Positions 19,272 through 28,800 of a DNA stretch of 64,000 nt are shown one piece after another (positions within the stretch are counted from its first letter, which is position 1; each line of letters begins with the position of its first letter). The notes beneath the pieces were generated by a model. That model made no database searches and was not told the DNA's origin. It saw nothing but the letters and a program-made list of their open reading frames with translations. This DNA comes from Vibrio sp. S17_S38 (GTDB lineage Bacteria; Pseudomonadota; Gammaproteobacteria; Enterobacterales; Vibrionaceae), in contig NZ_JAAUWW010000002.1 of assembly GCF_014694375.1 (NCBI RefSeq), forward strand, positions 1 to 64,000, given 5' to 3'. The position numbers and the translations under genes are program-made.

Positions 19272-20173
19272 CAATTCTAAATCTAAAGCAGCTTGATAAA
19301 AAAATTGGCCGTAAACTTGTCATTGGAATGCCCTTCTTTTGGCTGTTTATCTTCTTTTTATTGCCATTTATTATCGTACTGAAAATCAGTTTTTCTGAAG
19401 CAGATGTTGCTATTCCACCCTATACAGAGTTGGTGAGTTGGGCTGATGAACAGCTCACCATTTTGCTAAATATGGGGAATTATTTGCTACTGAGCGATGA
19501 TGGATTATATCTTGCTGCTTATTTAAGTTCTTTGAAAATGGCACTGATCAGCACCATTGCTTGTTTGCTGATCGGCTACCCAATGGCGTATTCAATTTCA
19601 AAAGCAAAAAAAGAAACCCAGACCATTTTATTATTGTTAATCATGATGCCAACATGGACAGCAATTTTAATCCGGGTTTACGCTTGGATGGGAATTTTAA
19701 GCAATAACGGTTTATTAAATGGTTTTTTACAACATATAGGTTTGATTAGTGAACCTTTACATATCCTCAATACCGATTTAGCAGTGTATATAGGGATTGT
19801 ATATTCGTATTTACCCTTTATGGTGCTGCCGCTTTATGCCAACTTAGCCAAGCACGATCAAAGCTTATTAGAAGCGGCATCTGACTTAGGTTGCCGTAAT
19901 ATTTCAACCTTTTGGCAAATAACCGTTCCGTTATCTAAAGGAGGGATTATTGCAGGTTGTATGCTGGTATTTATTCCTGTGGTGGGTGAGTTTGTGATCC
20001 CTGAGCTGCTTGGTGGTCCGGATACATTAATGATAGGTAAAGTGTTATGGCAAGAATTCTTTAACAACCGAGACTGGCCAGTTGCCGCAGCACTAGCCGT
20101 GGTCATGCTAGTCGTATTAATGATCCCAATTATTTTCTTTAATCGTACTCAAGCAAAAGAGCTTGAGGGTTAA
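19268..20173 (+). CDS. potH: putrescine ABC transporter permease PotH
   Basis: The 301-residue inner-membrane permease has six predicted membrane helices. It carries the ABC-permease EAA loop (LLEAASDLGCRNISTFWQITVPLS), which contacts the ATPase. N-terminal residues FFLLPFIIVLKISFSEA are typical of PotB/PotH. It forms the channel with PotI, and it overlaps potG by 4 bases. Confidence 0.87.
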   Translation: MTILNLKQLDKKIGRKLVIGMPFFWLFIFFLLPFIIVLKISFSEADVAIPPYTELVSWADEQLTILLNMGNYLLLSDDGLYLAAYLSSLKMALISTIACLLIGYPMAYSISKAKKETQTILLLLIMMPTWTAILIRVYAWMGILSNNGLLNGFLQHIGLISEPLHILNTDLAVYIGIVYSYLPFMVLPLYANLAKHDQSLLEAASDLGCRNISTFWQITVPLSKGGIIAGCMLVFIPVVGEFVIPELLGGPDTLMIGKVLWQEFFNNRDWPVAAALAVVMLVVLMIPIIFFNRTQAKELEG

Positions 20174-20198
20174 GCATTTCGTATTTAAAGGAACCGCA

Positions 20199-21041
20199 AT
20201 GAAACGTTTTGGTTTTGCCAATATCATGTTGATTTTAGGCTTAGTCTTCATCTATTTGCCTTTAGTGATCATGGTTATTTACTCATTTAATTCATCCAAA
20301 TTGGTAACAGTTTGGGGTGGATGGTCAATAAAATGGTACGGCTCACTTTGGGAAAATACTCAATTAATGAGCGCGGTATTTCGCTCACTTGAGATTGCCT
20401 TTTATACCGCAATCTCAGCAGTGGCATTAGGCACGATGGCGGCATTTGTACTGACTCGCATTCCACGCTTTTATGGTAAGACTTTATTTGGTGGATTAGT
20501 AACCGCTCCGTTAGTGATGCCAGAAGTGATCACCGGTTTATCTTTGCTATTGCTCTTTGTGGCCATGAATAATCTTATCGGTTGGCCAATTGAACGAGGA
20601 ATGATGACCATTTGGATTGCTCACACTACGTTTACTAGTTCGTATGTGGCCATTTTGGTATCTTCTCGCTTGCGTGAACTTGATATTTCGATGGAAGAAG
20701 CGGCTATGGATTTAGGCGCTAAGCCTTGGAAAGTATTTTTTCAAATTACCATTCCAATGATCACGCCATCTTTGGTTGCTGGTGGCATGATGGCCTTTGC
20801 ACTATCGTTAGATGATTTAGTCCTCGCCAGTTTTGTATCCGGACCAGGAGCGACCACACTACCAATGGAAATATTTTCGTCCGTACGGTTAGGAGTAAAG
20901 CCTGAGATAAATGCTATCGCGAGCATTATTTTACTGTGTGTGTCTTTATTTACGTTTACCACTTGGTTCATTATGGCAAGAGCTGAAAAACGCCGTAAGA
21001 AAGAAATCTATCAAAGTAAAAAAGTATTATCGGCACATTAA
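20199..21041 (+). CDS. potI: putrescine ABC transporter permease PotI
   Basis: This permease of about 280 residues and six helices is of the PotC/PotI type (LPLVIMVIYSFNSSKL near the N-terminus). Its EAA loop is MEEAAMDLGAKPWKVFFQITIPMI. The start at 20199 has AAGGA at good spacing; a frame-continuous codon upstream would add 12 residues. The C-terminal tail is very basic (RAEKRRKKE). It is the last gene of the potFGHI cluster. Confidence 0.87.
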   Translation: MKRFGFANIMLILGLVFIYLPLVIMVIYSFNSSKLVTVWGGWSIKWYGSLWENTQLMSAVFRSLEIAFYTAISAVALGTMAAFVLTRIPRFYGKTLFGGLVTAPLVMPEVITGLSLLLLFVAMNNLIGWPIERGMMTIWIAHTTFTSSYVAILVSSRLRELDISMEEAAMDLGAKPWKVFFQITIPMITPSLVAGGMMAFALSLDDLVLASFVSGPGATTLPMEIFSSVRLGVKPEINAIASIILLCVSLFTFTTWFIMARAEKRRKKEIYQSKKVLSAH

Positions 21042-21073
21042 GTTACAAAGATTTAAAAATATATAATAAAGAG

Positions 21074-21104
21074 ACGGCTATCAGCTCACAATAGCTGTTT
21101 TCTC
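21074..21104 (+). terminator. terminator after potI
   Basis: ACGGCTAT (21074-21081) pairs with ATAGCTGT (21091-21098) with one G-U pair, followed by TTTCTCTT. It lies about 33 bp after the potI stop. Confidence 0.65.
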
Positions 21105-21119
21105 TTGTTATATACTCTT

Positions 21120-21155
21120 TCTTTGAGCAACTAAAAACCAATTGTTGCTCAAAGA
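21120..21155. repeat. perfect 12-bp inverted repeat upstream of hpf
   Basis: TCTTTGAGCAAC and GTTGCTCAAAGA are exact inverted repeats with a 12-nt loop, in the potI-hpf intergenic region. There is no T tract on the plus strand. It could be a second terminator, a leader hairpin of the hpf transcript, or an operator. Confidence 0.6.
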
Positions 21156-21293
21156 AAAAGCAAAGCAGTTTATTTATCACTAAACTCATTATATGGCTTT
21201 GCTTAACAGAAAAAATTTTGTTAGGTTGGAAATAGAGATTGATCTAGAACATCGCCATAAATTATTTAAGGCGTTCAACAGAAGGTATTGCAT

Positions 21294-21653
21294 ATGAAAG
21301 TAAATATTCAAACTCACCATGTATCCATCAGTGATGATTCTCGTGCGGAAATCGAAAATAAATTCGAAAAAATAGCTTCTCACTTTCCTGATTTAATCAG
21401 CTGCGACATTATTATTACCAAGCAGCATAATGAGCATCATGTCGAAACGTTCTCAAACTATGAAGGTGTACGAATTTCAGCAAAAGCTGAAGATAAAGTG
21501 ATGTACCCAGCCATTGCAGCAGCCGTTAAAAAATTAGAAACCGGACTGAAAAACCGTAAAGGTCAATTAAAAGCAGAACTGCATGCAACGCCAACCAGCA
21601 CCAAACCAGAAATTGCTTCTGATATTATCCAAGAAATGAAATTAGTCGATTAA
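21294..21653 (+). CDS. hpf: ribosome hibernation promoting factor / RaiA family
   Basis: The 119-residue protein has the ribosome-associated inhibitor fold: MKVNIQTHHVSISDDSRAEIENKFEKI, then the strands CDIIITKQHNEHHVETF and VRISAKAEDKVMYPAIAAAVKKLETGLKNRKGQL. Members bind the 30S subunit at the mRNA/tRNA channel in stationary phase and block or dimerise ribosomes. The length is of the short HPF/YfiA class. The ATG at 21294 has GAAGG 8 nt upstream. A strong terminator follows at 21673. Confidence 0.82.
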   Translation: MKVNIQTHHVSISDDSRAEIENKFEKIASHFPDLISCDIIITKQHNEHHVETFSNYEGVRISAKAEDKVMYPAIAAAVKKLETGLKNRKGQLKAELHATPTSTKPEIASDIIQEMKLVD

Positions 21654-21672
21654 TACTATTTCAAATACAACA

Positions 21673-21697
21673 AACGAGCTCAAGTAGCTCGTTTTTT
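21673..21697 (+). terminator. terminator after hpf
   Basis: The arms AACGAGCT and AGCTCGTT have a 5-nt loop and are followed by a T run. This is a clear intrinsic terminator. Confidence 0.85.
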
Positions 21698-21755
21698 ATT
21701 GGGTAATTTTTAGGTTAATCTACTAACATCAAGCTTGCGCTAAGTCACTGGATCT

Positions 21756-22100
21756 TTATTTTTTCAATAAATCTTTCAAGTTCGCGAATGGATTATGAGT
21801 CGCGCTAACATGGTCATCTCGTCCTGGTGTAATTTCCGCACCATAACGGTCATGATCGCTGTATTTTGAATGTTCATGGTCATGACAATACAAACACAGT
21901 AGCTCCCAATTACTGCCATCTTCTGGATTATTGGTATGATCGTGATCTTTATGATGAACGGTTAATTCACGAAGGTTTGAGTACACAAACTCACGGGCAC
22001 AATTGCCACACACCCACGGATAAATTTTGAGTGCTTTTTCGCGATAGCCACTTTCTTGGCGAGCATAAGCCGCACTACTTCCATAAAAATCTGATGCCAT
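21756..22100 (-). CDS. yajD: YajD-type HNH nuclease
   Basis: The 114-residue protein matches YajD: an N-terminal SSAAYARQESGYREKALKIY, zinc Cys pairs in CGNCAREF and CLYCHDHEH, and the HNH core LTVHHKDHDHTNNPEDGSNWELLC. It is presumably a small metal-dependent endonuclease, and its cellular role is unknown. The start has AGGA 8 nt upstream. A low-complexity His/Asp-rich stretch follows the motif (HEHSKYSDHDRYG). Confidence 0.82.
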   Translation of the reverse strand: MASDFYGSSAAYARQESGYREKALKIYPWVCGNCAREFVYSNLRELTVHHKDHDHTNNPEDGSNWELLCLYCHDHEHSKYSDHDRYGAEITPGRDDHVSATHNPFANLKDLLKK

Positions 22101-22183
22101 ATTACGTTCCTAATTAAATATATTCTTGTTACCGAAGTATAACGCTTACTTTAAATGAAATTCTATCTCTGCTTTCAATACAC

Positions 22184-22858
22184 TTATGCGTTATCCGATA
22201 CCACTACTAATCCTAAATTACTCAGCAATTGCTCTTGTTGCCATTGACAAATAATCACGCCAGTTAAGGTAATGCGTCGAATATCCAAACCGTTCAAATC
22301 AACATGTGACAAGTTTGCATCATTCCACTGCGCCTGTTCCCATTGTTCAGCAGTAAACTCACCACGAGATAAATCGGAACCTTTAAAAGACGAACCAGAA
22401 AGGTTAGCCCCACCCCAACGGTTTTCAAATAAATCACATTTCTCTAATTTTTGACGTTCTAAATTGGCATAAGAAAGATCGCAGTTAGTAATGTACGCTG
22501 AACAAAAATAAGTATTATGAGTTATATGGTTTGCAAAGTTTGTACGAAAAAAGCTCCCCCCTTTCAGATGACAATGGCGCATTTCAATACCAAAGGCATC
22601 TGCACCGTCAAAAATAGCCATACTCAAATTACAATTTTTAAAGCTAGCTTCCTTCAGTTTCGCATGGCTAAAATCACATCCCAAAATATTGCCACTTTCT
22701 ATAAAAACACAATCAATAAATTTTGTTTCAGTCAAATCTGAACGAGAGAAATTGCAGCCATAAAATTGGCACTTATCAAATACCAAATCTTGTAGATCTT
22801 GCTTAGAAAAATCATGATCTCGATACAGAGTTTGGTGAGTTTTAAGCAATGTAGACAT
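22184..22858 (-). CDS. qnr: Qnr family pentapeptide-repeat protein
   Basis: The 224-residue right-handed quadrilateral beta-helix protein is built of pentapeptide repeats (for example CNFSRSDLTETKF, CDFSHAKLKEASF, CDLSYANLERQKL). The ESGNILGC region (about residue 56) carries the single Gly that splits the helix in Qnr proteins. The C-terminal WQQEQLLSNLGLVVV is the dimerisation helix. Qnr proteins bind DNA gyrase and topoisomerase IV and protect them from quinolones. Chromosomal copies are usual in Vibrio and are the source of the plasmid genes. It lies downstream of a cold-shock gene in the same direction, separated by a terminator. It contains no stop or frameshift. Confidence 0.88.
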   Translation of the reverse strand: MSTLLKTHQTLYRDHDFSKQDLQDLVFDKCQFYGCNFSRSDLTETKFIDCVFIESGNILGCDFSHAKLKEASFKNCNLSMAIFDGADAFGIEMRHCHLKGGSFFRTNFANHITHNTYFCSAYITNCDLSYANLERQKLEKCDLFENRWGGANLSGSSFKGSDLSRGEFTAEQWEQAQWNDANLSHVDLNGLDIRRITLTGVIICQWQQEQLLSNLGLVVVSDNA

Positions 22859-22918
22859 ACGAAACCTTTGAGCCCTAAGGAATAGGTGATAACAGTAAAA
22901 ATAGAGGTTAAGGAAAAC

Positions 22919-22947
22919 AAAAAAGCCGCAGCGAGTGCGGCTTTTTT
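22919..22947 (-). terminator. terminator between the cold-shock gene and qnr
   Basis: The arms GCCGCA and TGCGGC with a 5-nt loop are flanked by A and T runs on both sides, so it works on either strand. It would end the cold-shock transcript before qnr unless read through. Confidence 0.8.
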
Positions 22948-22967
22948 AAATTCTTTTCAGTACTAGA

Positions 22968-23177
22968 TTAGAGTACTTCAACGTTTGCAGCTTGAGGGCC
23001 TTTCTGACCTTGCTCAACTTCAAACGCCACTTTTTGCCCTTCAGCTAAAGTACGGAAACCTTCACCAGTAATAGAACGGAAGTGAACAAATACGTCTGCC
23101 CCACCATTTTCTTGAGTGATGAATCCGAAACCTTTCTCTTCGTTAAACCACTTAACGATACCAGTTGTCTTAGACAT
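22968..23177 (-). CDS. CspA-family cold-shock protein
   Basis: The 69-residue single cold-shock domain has both RNA-binding motifs: KGFGFI (RNP1) and VFVHF (RNP2). It starts [16 protein letters not shown]. Members bind single-stranded RNA and DNA and act as RNA chaperones. The 5' region 23178-23460 has no gene and is AT-rich, as expected for the long untranslated leader of cold-shock genes. Its neighbour qnr lies directly downstream, a pairing known in Vibrio. Confidence 0.88.
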   Translation of the reverse strand: MSKTTGIVKWFNEEKGFGFITQENGGADVFVHFRSITGEGFRTLAEGQKVAFEVEQGQKGPQAANVEVL

Positions 23178-23524
23178 GGGTAAATCCTATATATTTTACT
23201 AATCAATTACGCATGTAGCGTGGTTATAGCCATTGGTAAAATATCTATTGAATAATCCGCACAGGACATAAGAAACTTAGAAAGGAAACACTTCATGACA
23301 CGACTGGTATAGCAGGTGTTGCGAAGACTTTTAAAGTATCTTTCAAATAAATAATCTACTAAAGACTAAGTTTAAAGATACTCGGGTTTATTTGAGATGT
23401 ATAGGGCTATTTAGAAAAATTTGAAGTCGGTTAGATTTTTACTAATCTTTAAAAACTCAATGATTTGAGCCTCTAAAACGAATGCTTTAGAGGCCCATAT
23501 TTTATAGCTATCGATCAATTATCT
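23178..23524. other. intergenic region: cold-shock gene leader and putP terminator
   Basis: No gene is supported. It should contain the promoter and long leader of the cold-shock gene. At 23469-23494 lies a 9-bp inverted repeat (GCCTCTAAA/TTTAGAGGC), 31 bp beyond the putP stop, which is the likely putP terminator. Confidence 0.5.
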
Positions 23525-25018
23525 TTAATCAAGATCGATCAATTGTTGTTTAAATTTCTTATGCTGTTGAGATACTTCATCACTTGGGCCGCCGGTTAAT
23601 AGACTCACGGCAATAACCGAAATAGTAGAGAAGATAACACCCGGTACGATTTCATAAACATCAAAAATACCACCTGTTAATTGTTTCCACACTACGATGG
23701 TAATACCACCAACAAGAATACCCACTAAAGCGCCATTACGGTTCATTTTAGACCAATACAAGCTAAGCACAATCGTAGGACCAAAGGCCGCGCCAAATCC
23801 AGCCCAAGCATAAGATACTAAGCTCAATACTGAACTGTCTGGATTCATGGCAAGCATTAACGCTAATACCGATAATCCGACCACTGCAAAGCGACCAACT
23901 TTAACCACTTCATCTGAAGTCGCCTCTTGCTTAAAGACTTGCTTATAGAAATCTTCGGCAAGCGCAGAAGAGGAAACTAGTAGCTGAGAATCCGCCGTAC
24001 TCATAATAGCAGCAAGAATAGCCGCCAATAAAATACCCGCCATAACTGGGTGGAAAATAGCATTCACAAGGATCATGAATATTTTTTCTCCATCAGCTAA
24101 TACAAACGACGGATTTCCGGTTACGTAAACTAAGCCAGTCAGGCCAACTAAAATAGCACCTACCATTGAAAGTGCAGTCCAAATAACCGCAATTCGACGC
24201 GCTGCCGTTAAATCTTTATTACTACGAGTGGCTTTAAAACGCGCCAAAATATGTGGTTGACCAAAGTAGCCTAATCCCCATGCCACTAGCGATATAATCG
24301 CGATCGCCGTCATAGGTTCACCTTTCGCATTGGTCCACATATCAAGCAGCTCAGGATTGATCGACGTAACATCCATATCTAATTGAGAAAAGCCACCATT
24401 CATGGCTGCAATTGGTACAATTAGCAGCGCCGCCGACATCAATAAACCTTGAACAAGGTCAGTCCATGCTACTGCTAAGAAACCACCAAATAACGTGTAT
24501 GAAATAACGCATACAGCGCCAATTACTACGGCAATGTGATAATCCAAACCAAATACGGTTTCAAACAACTTCCCGCCTGCCACTAAACCAGAACTGGTAT
24601 AGAACAAGAAAAATAACAAAATGAAAAAAGCAGAAATGGTTTGAATCAGTTTCGATTTATCTAAAAATCGGCGTGATAAAAAGTCAGGAATGGTAATCGC
24701 ATCCGTCGTAATACTGTAAGTTCTAAGACGTTTAGCACTCACAAGCCAGTTAAGCCATGTCCCAATGAGCAACCCACCACAAATCCACGTAGCTTCAAGC
24801 CCTGATGCATACGCATAACCTGGAACACCAAGCAATAACCAGCCACTCATATCAGAAGCACCAGCAGATAATGCTGCAGGCCAAGGACCTAAAGTCCGCC
24901 CTCCAAGAAAGTAATCGGTTGAGTTTGATGTTCGTTTATAAGCGTAATAACCAATGGCAAGCATCAGGATTAAATACGCAATAAATGTACCGCTAATAGC
25001 CCAGCTATTGTCGATCAT
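23525..25018 (-). CDS. putP: sodium/proline symporter PutP
   Basis: The 497-residue sodium:solute symporter has about 13 membrane helices. It starts with TFIAYLILMLAIGYYAYKRTSNSTDYFLGGRTLGPWPAALSA... as in PutP, and the conserved region SAGASDMSGWLLLGVPGYAY identifies the proline carrier. It imports proline with sodium for catabolism by PutA. It follows putA and the domain gene in the same direction, separated from them by a terminator at 25037-25063, so it may have its own promoter or be read through. Confidence 0.9.
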   Translation of the reverse strand: MIDNSWAISGTFIAYLILMLAIGYYAYKRTSNSTDYFLGGRTLGPWPAALSAGASDMSGWLLLGVPGYAYASGLEATWICGGLLIGTWLNWLVSAKRLRTYSITTDAITIPDFLSRRFLDKSKLIQTISAFFILLFFLFYTSSGLVAGGKLFETVFGLDYHIAVVIGAVCVISYTLFGGFLAVAWTDLVQGLLMSAALLIVPIAAMNGGFSQLDMDVTSINPELLDMWTNAKGEPMTAIAIISLVAWGLGYFGQPHILARFKATRSNKDLTAARRIAVIWTALSMVGAILVGLTGLVYVTGNPSFVLADGEKIFMILVNAIFHPVMAGILLAAILAAIMSTADSQLLVSSSALAEDFYKQVFKQEATSDEVVKVGRFAVVGLSVLALMLAMNPDSSVLSLVSYAWAGFGAAFGPTIVLSLYWSKMNRNGALVGILVGGITIVVWKQLTGGIFDVYEIVPGVIFSTISVIAVSLLTGGPSDEVSQQHKKFKQQLIDLD

Positions 25019-25036
25019 AGGTTTTCCCCTTTATAT

Positions 25037-25063
25037 AAAAAAGCCCTTCTATCCTGAAGGGTT
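25037..25063 (-). terminator. intercistronic terminator upstream of putP
   Basis: On the minus strand CCCTTC and GAAGGG (6-nt loop) are followed by CTTTTTTATA. It sits between the PutA-domain gene and putP and could reduce putP expression relative to putA. Confidence 0.75.
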
Positions 25064-25111
25064 AAACAGTGCTAGTTCGAACTATTCTTACCAGCACAGA
25101 TGAATTTATGG

Positions 25112-25822
25112 TTAATGTTCACTGCCTAATTCTAACAAGGTCGCATTGCCACCAACAGCAGTAATGTTAATTGTTCGTGTTCGCTCGGTAATAAAGCGCA
25201 GTACCAAAGCAGGATCAAACGATAACGCGATGTTTTGCGGATCTTCTACAATCAAAGGAACAATCGCTCCCGTTCTTTGTGCTAATAAACGATTCATCTC
25301 AATTTGAGTCTGTAGATCGACCACCACAGCAGCAATGCTGATATTACTTTCTATCAATTTAGCGTAAGAATCATAAGCCACAATTTGAACCAAATGAGCA
25401 GGTAACGAATCCCCAAATGCTTGCTGAAGTGTGTGATTAAAAGCTTCGTCATCACAACAAATCACGACGCTATTTCCTGCAATAAGTGCCGTTGTTAATA
25501 AACGGATCGCCGCTTTTTGAACATCCTCTTTTGGCTCGGATAATGACGTCACAATCAAAGCGCAGACACCACGCCCAGCGCAGTACAATTCATTCGTTTC
25601 ACCCGTAGGTCCGGGCATCAACTTAGGCTCACCAATAAAAGTTTGGGCTTGTTGAATATGATGAACCATAACACTACTAAGCGTAGCATCGATTTGATTA
25701 AGTGATTTAGATACCGAAAGTAAGCACTCACTTTTAAATGAGTACTCAGTTAAGTTCCATTGTTCCCATGCTGTTCTAGCATCAAAAACCGTCACTTCTG
25801 AAAAACGCGTTATTGTTTGCAT
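25112..25822 (-). CDS. separately encoded PutA C-terminal ALDH-like domain with conserved C-terminal motif
   Basis: The protein of about 236 residues is not a complete aldehyde dehydrogenase, because no catalytic Cys region is seen. Its middle (YCAGRGVCALIVTSLSEPKEDVQKAAIRLLTTALIAGNSVVICC) resembles the Rossmann part of an ALDH. Its end (RTINITAVGGNATLLELG) closely resembles the conserved C-terminal motif of long PutA proteins (E. coli PutA ends in NTAAAGGNASLMTIG-like sequence). In those proteins this ALDH-superfamily domain caps the tunnel or dimerises. Here it is a separate gene 10 bp after putA, with its own ribosome-binding site (AGGAG). It probably binds PutA as a subunit. Confidence 0.7.
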   Translation of the reverse strand: MQTITRFSEVTVFDARTAWEQWNLTEYSFKSECLLSVSKSLNQIDATLSSVMVHHIQQAQTFIGEPKLMPGPTGETNELYCAGRGVCALIVTSLSEPKEDVQKAAIRLLTTALIAGNSVVICCDDEAFNHTLQQAFGDSLPAHLVQIVAYDSYAKLIESNISIAAVVVDLQTQIEMNRLLAQRTGAIVPLIVEDPQNIALSFDPALVLRFITERTRTINITAVGGNATLLELGSEH

Positions 25823-25832
25823 AATGACACTC

Positions 25833-28800
25833 CTAAGCCTGAGTTGAATTGGTTTCTGAATCACTTAAAGGTTGAGTTAAGGCGAATTGAGTAAACCGAT
25901 ATAAATAATGTGGTCCACCTGCTTTTGGTCCTGTACCCGATAACCCCTGCCCACCAAACGGTTGAACCCCAACGACGGCGCCAACTTGATCGCGATTGAT
26001 ATAACAGTTACCTACTCGTGCGTGTTTTTCTATCCAACGATACGTAGTTTCATTACGGCTATGCACGCCCATAGTCAGGCCAAAACCTGTTTGATTTATA
26101 TCTTGTACAACTTTAGGTAACTCATCAGCTTTAAAACGAATCACATGCAAAATCGGACCAAATTTTTCTTCAGTCAAAACGTTGATATCACTAATCTCAA
26201 TGGCTGTTGGCGAGATAAAATCACCTTGTTGGCACTCATCATTTAAAGCTAATTCGGCAATCACGTTATGAGATTTACGCATTAACTCAATGTGAGTCAT
26301 TAATTTATCTTTTGCAGCCGTATCAATCACAGGACCAACATCGGTACTGTGCAGGTAAGGCAAGCCGACCGACAACTCCTGCATGCCACCTTTGATTAAA
26401 CTCACGATACGATCAGCAATGTCGTGCTGCACATATAATACGCGCAATGCGGAACAACGCTGCCCTGCTGATGCAAATGCGGAGCGTAACACATCACGCA
26501 CCACTTGCTCAGGCAACGCTGTACTGTCCACAATCATAGCATTTTGACCACCCGTTTCAGCAATGAAAGGGACAGGACTTGCTTCACGCTCAGCCAAAGT
26601 CGCATTAATACGTTGCGCGGTTGGGGTTGAACCAGTAAAAGCAACGCCTGCAATAGCGGGATGAGAAGTCAGAGCTTGCCCAACCAGTGCGCCATTACCC
26701 GGTAGTAATTGAATTGAACCAGTAGGAAAACCCGCTTCTATCATCAACTCCACTGCACGTGCAGCAATTAAGCTGGTTTGCTCGGCAGGTTTGGCGATTA
26801 CAGTATTGCCACTGACTAAAGCGGCTGATATTTGACCTAAGAAAATGGCTAATGGGAAGTTCCACGGGCTAATACAAACAAATACCCCCCTTCCCTCACG
26901 AGTCATATCTCGTTCGTTACCATCAAAATCAACCGTAGATTGCAACGTAAAGATACTGTCTTGTTTGGCATAAAATCGACAGAAATCGACCGCTTCACGA
27001 ACTTCATCAATACTGTCATGAATGGTTTTACCCGCTTCCTTGTGACATAAAGCCACAAACTCAGCCAAGTGATCTTCCAAAAGATCGGCTAAACGGTCTA
27101 ATTTCTCCGCTCGAGCATGATAGCCAAGCCTGTTCCACTCACGGAAGCATGATTGCGCCCCCTCAATTGCAGCGGAAACATGATCAAGGTTTGAAAACTG
27201 CACAGATCCAACTTGGATCCTTCTATCATAAGGTGCAGTCACTATTTGGATCTGTGTATCTAACAAATTATCATCCTTGATCATGCTTTCGTCTTTTACT
27301 TGATCTTGTCGATGATTATCATTGGAATACAGCTGCTTACCATTAATGATTGGGCCTGATTGCCATGTTTTTTCTAACCATTGATTCACTTTGACTTCAA
27401 ATGGTTCCGCTTCACTTAGAATATCGACATTCACGCCTAATGAATTCTTTCTATCAGCAAAGATAGCGCGAGGCAGCGGGATCGCTGGATTATAAAAATG
27501 CTCATGAGCGAGTAAGCTATCAACCGGATGTTGGTTTAAATCTTCAATCGGACAACGCGCATCCACTAAACGATGCACAAACGAGCTATTAGCGCCATTT
27601 TCCAGTAATCGACGGACTAAATACGGCAGTAAGTCTTTATGACTTCCGACTGGCGCATAGATACGCACAGATTGACGATAAGCTGCCATGACATGGTGAT
27701 AAAGCGAGTCACCCATGCCATGCAAACGTTGAAATTCAAATTCTTTGTGAGTCGCCATTGTCGCAATAGCGGTTACGGTATGGGCATTATGGCTGGCAAA
27801 TTGAGGGAAGATATTGCCGCGAACATGATCGCTTAATAAAAAACGAGCACACGCTAAGTAAGCCACATCTGTCGATTCTTTACGCGTATAAACAGGGTAA
27901 TTATTATAACCGGCTTGCTGTGACCATTTGATTTCACTGTCCCAATAAGCACCTTTTACTAAGCGAAGTGGGATCATATCCCCTTGCTCTTTGGCTAAAG
28001 CGTTAAGCCAAGCTAATACAGGCAGAGCTCGCTTAGAATACGCTTGAATAACTAAACCAAACTTACCCCACCCTTGCGCCACTTCACTACGATAAAGTTT
28101 TTCAAACAACTCTAGAGATATTTCTAAGCGATCCGCTTCTTCTGCATCAATGGTTAATGCTACGTCCAGTTGCCTGGCATGAACGATTAATTGCTCAACC
28201 GTGGCATACAATTGCGTCATCACGCGATGTTTATTCGCGACTTCATAGCGAGGGTGTAAAGCAGATAACTTAATAGACACCGAAGGTGCGGGGCTAACAT
28301 CGTGATTAAACTTATCATTGCCTACTGCGCTGATTGCCATTAAGTAATCGTTAAAATATTTCTTAGCATCATCAGTAGTAAGCGCCGCTTCACCAAGCAT
28401 ATCGTAAGAATAGGTATATCCTTTCTCTCGCATGCTCTTACCATTTTTTTGTGCTTCAATAATAGTACGGCCAAGCACAAACTGATGCCCCATGATCTTC
28501 ATCGCTTGATGCATAGCTTTACGAATAACTGGTTCAGAGAATTTATTCACCAAACGGCTCAAGCCTTGTGATGGACTTTGAGTTTGAGATTCGTGCAGAC
28601 CAATCACTTTGCCAGTAAACATCAGCCCCCAAGTTGAGGCATTAACAAAGACCGAATCAGAATTTTTCAAATGAGATTTCCAATCTGCCACGCTTAATTT
28701 ATCACGGATTAAAGCATCGGCAGTCGCTGCATCAGGTATGCGCATCAAGGCTTCAGCTAAACACATCAATAAAATACCTTCATGCGTGTCTAGGCTGTAT

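Noticed and set aside
25112-25864. A complete second P5C dehydrogenase next to putA.
   Set aside because: It lacks the catalytic Cys and Glu regions and is too short. Its C-terminal motif identifies it as the detached PutA C-terminal domain.
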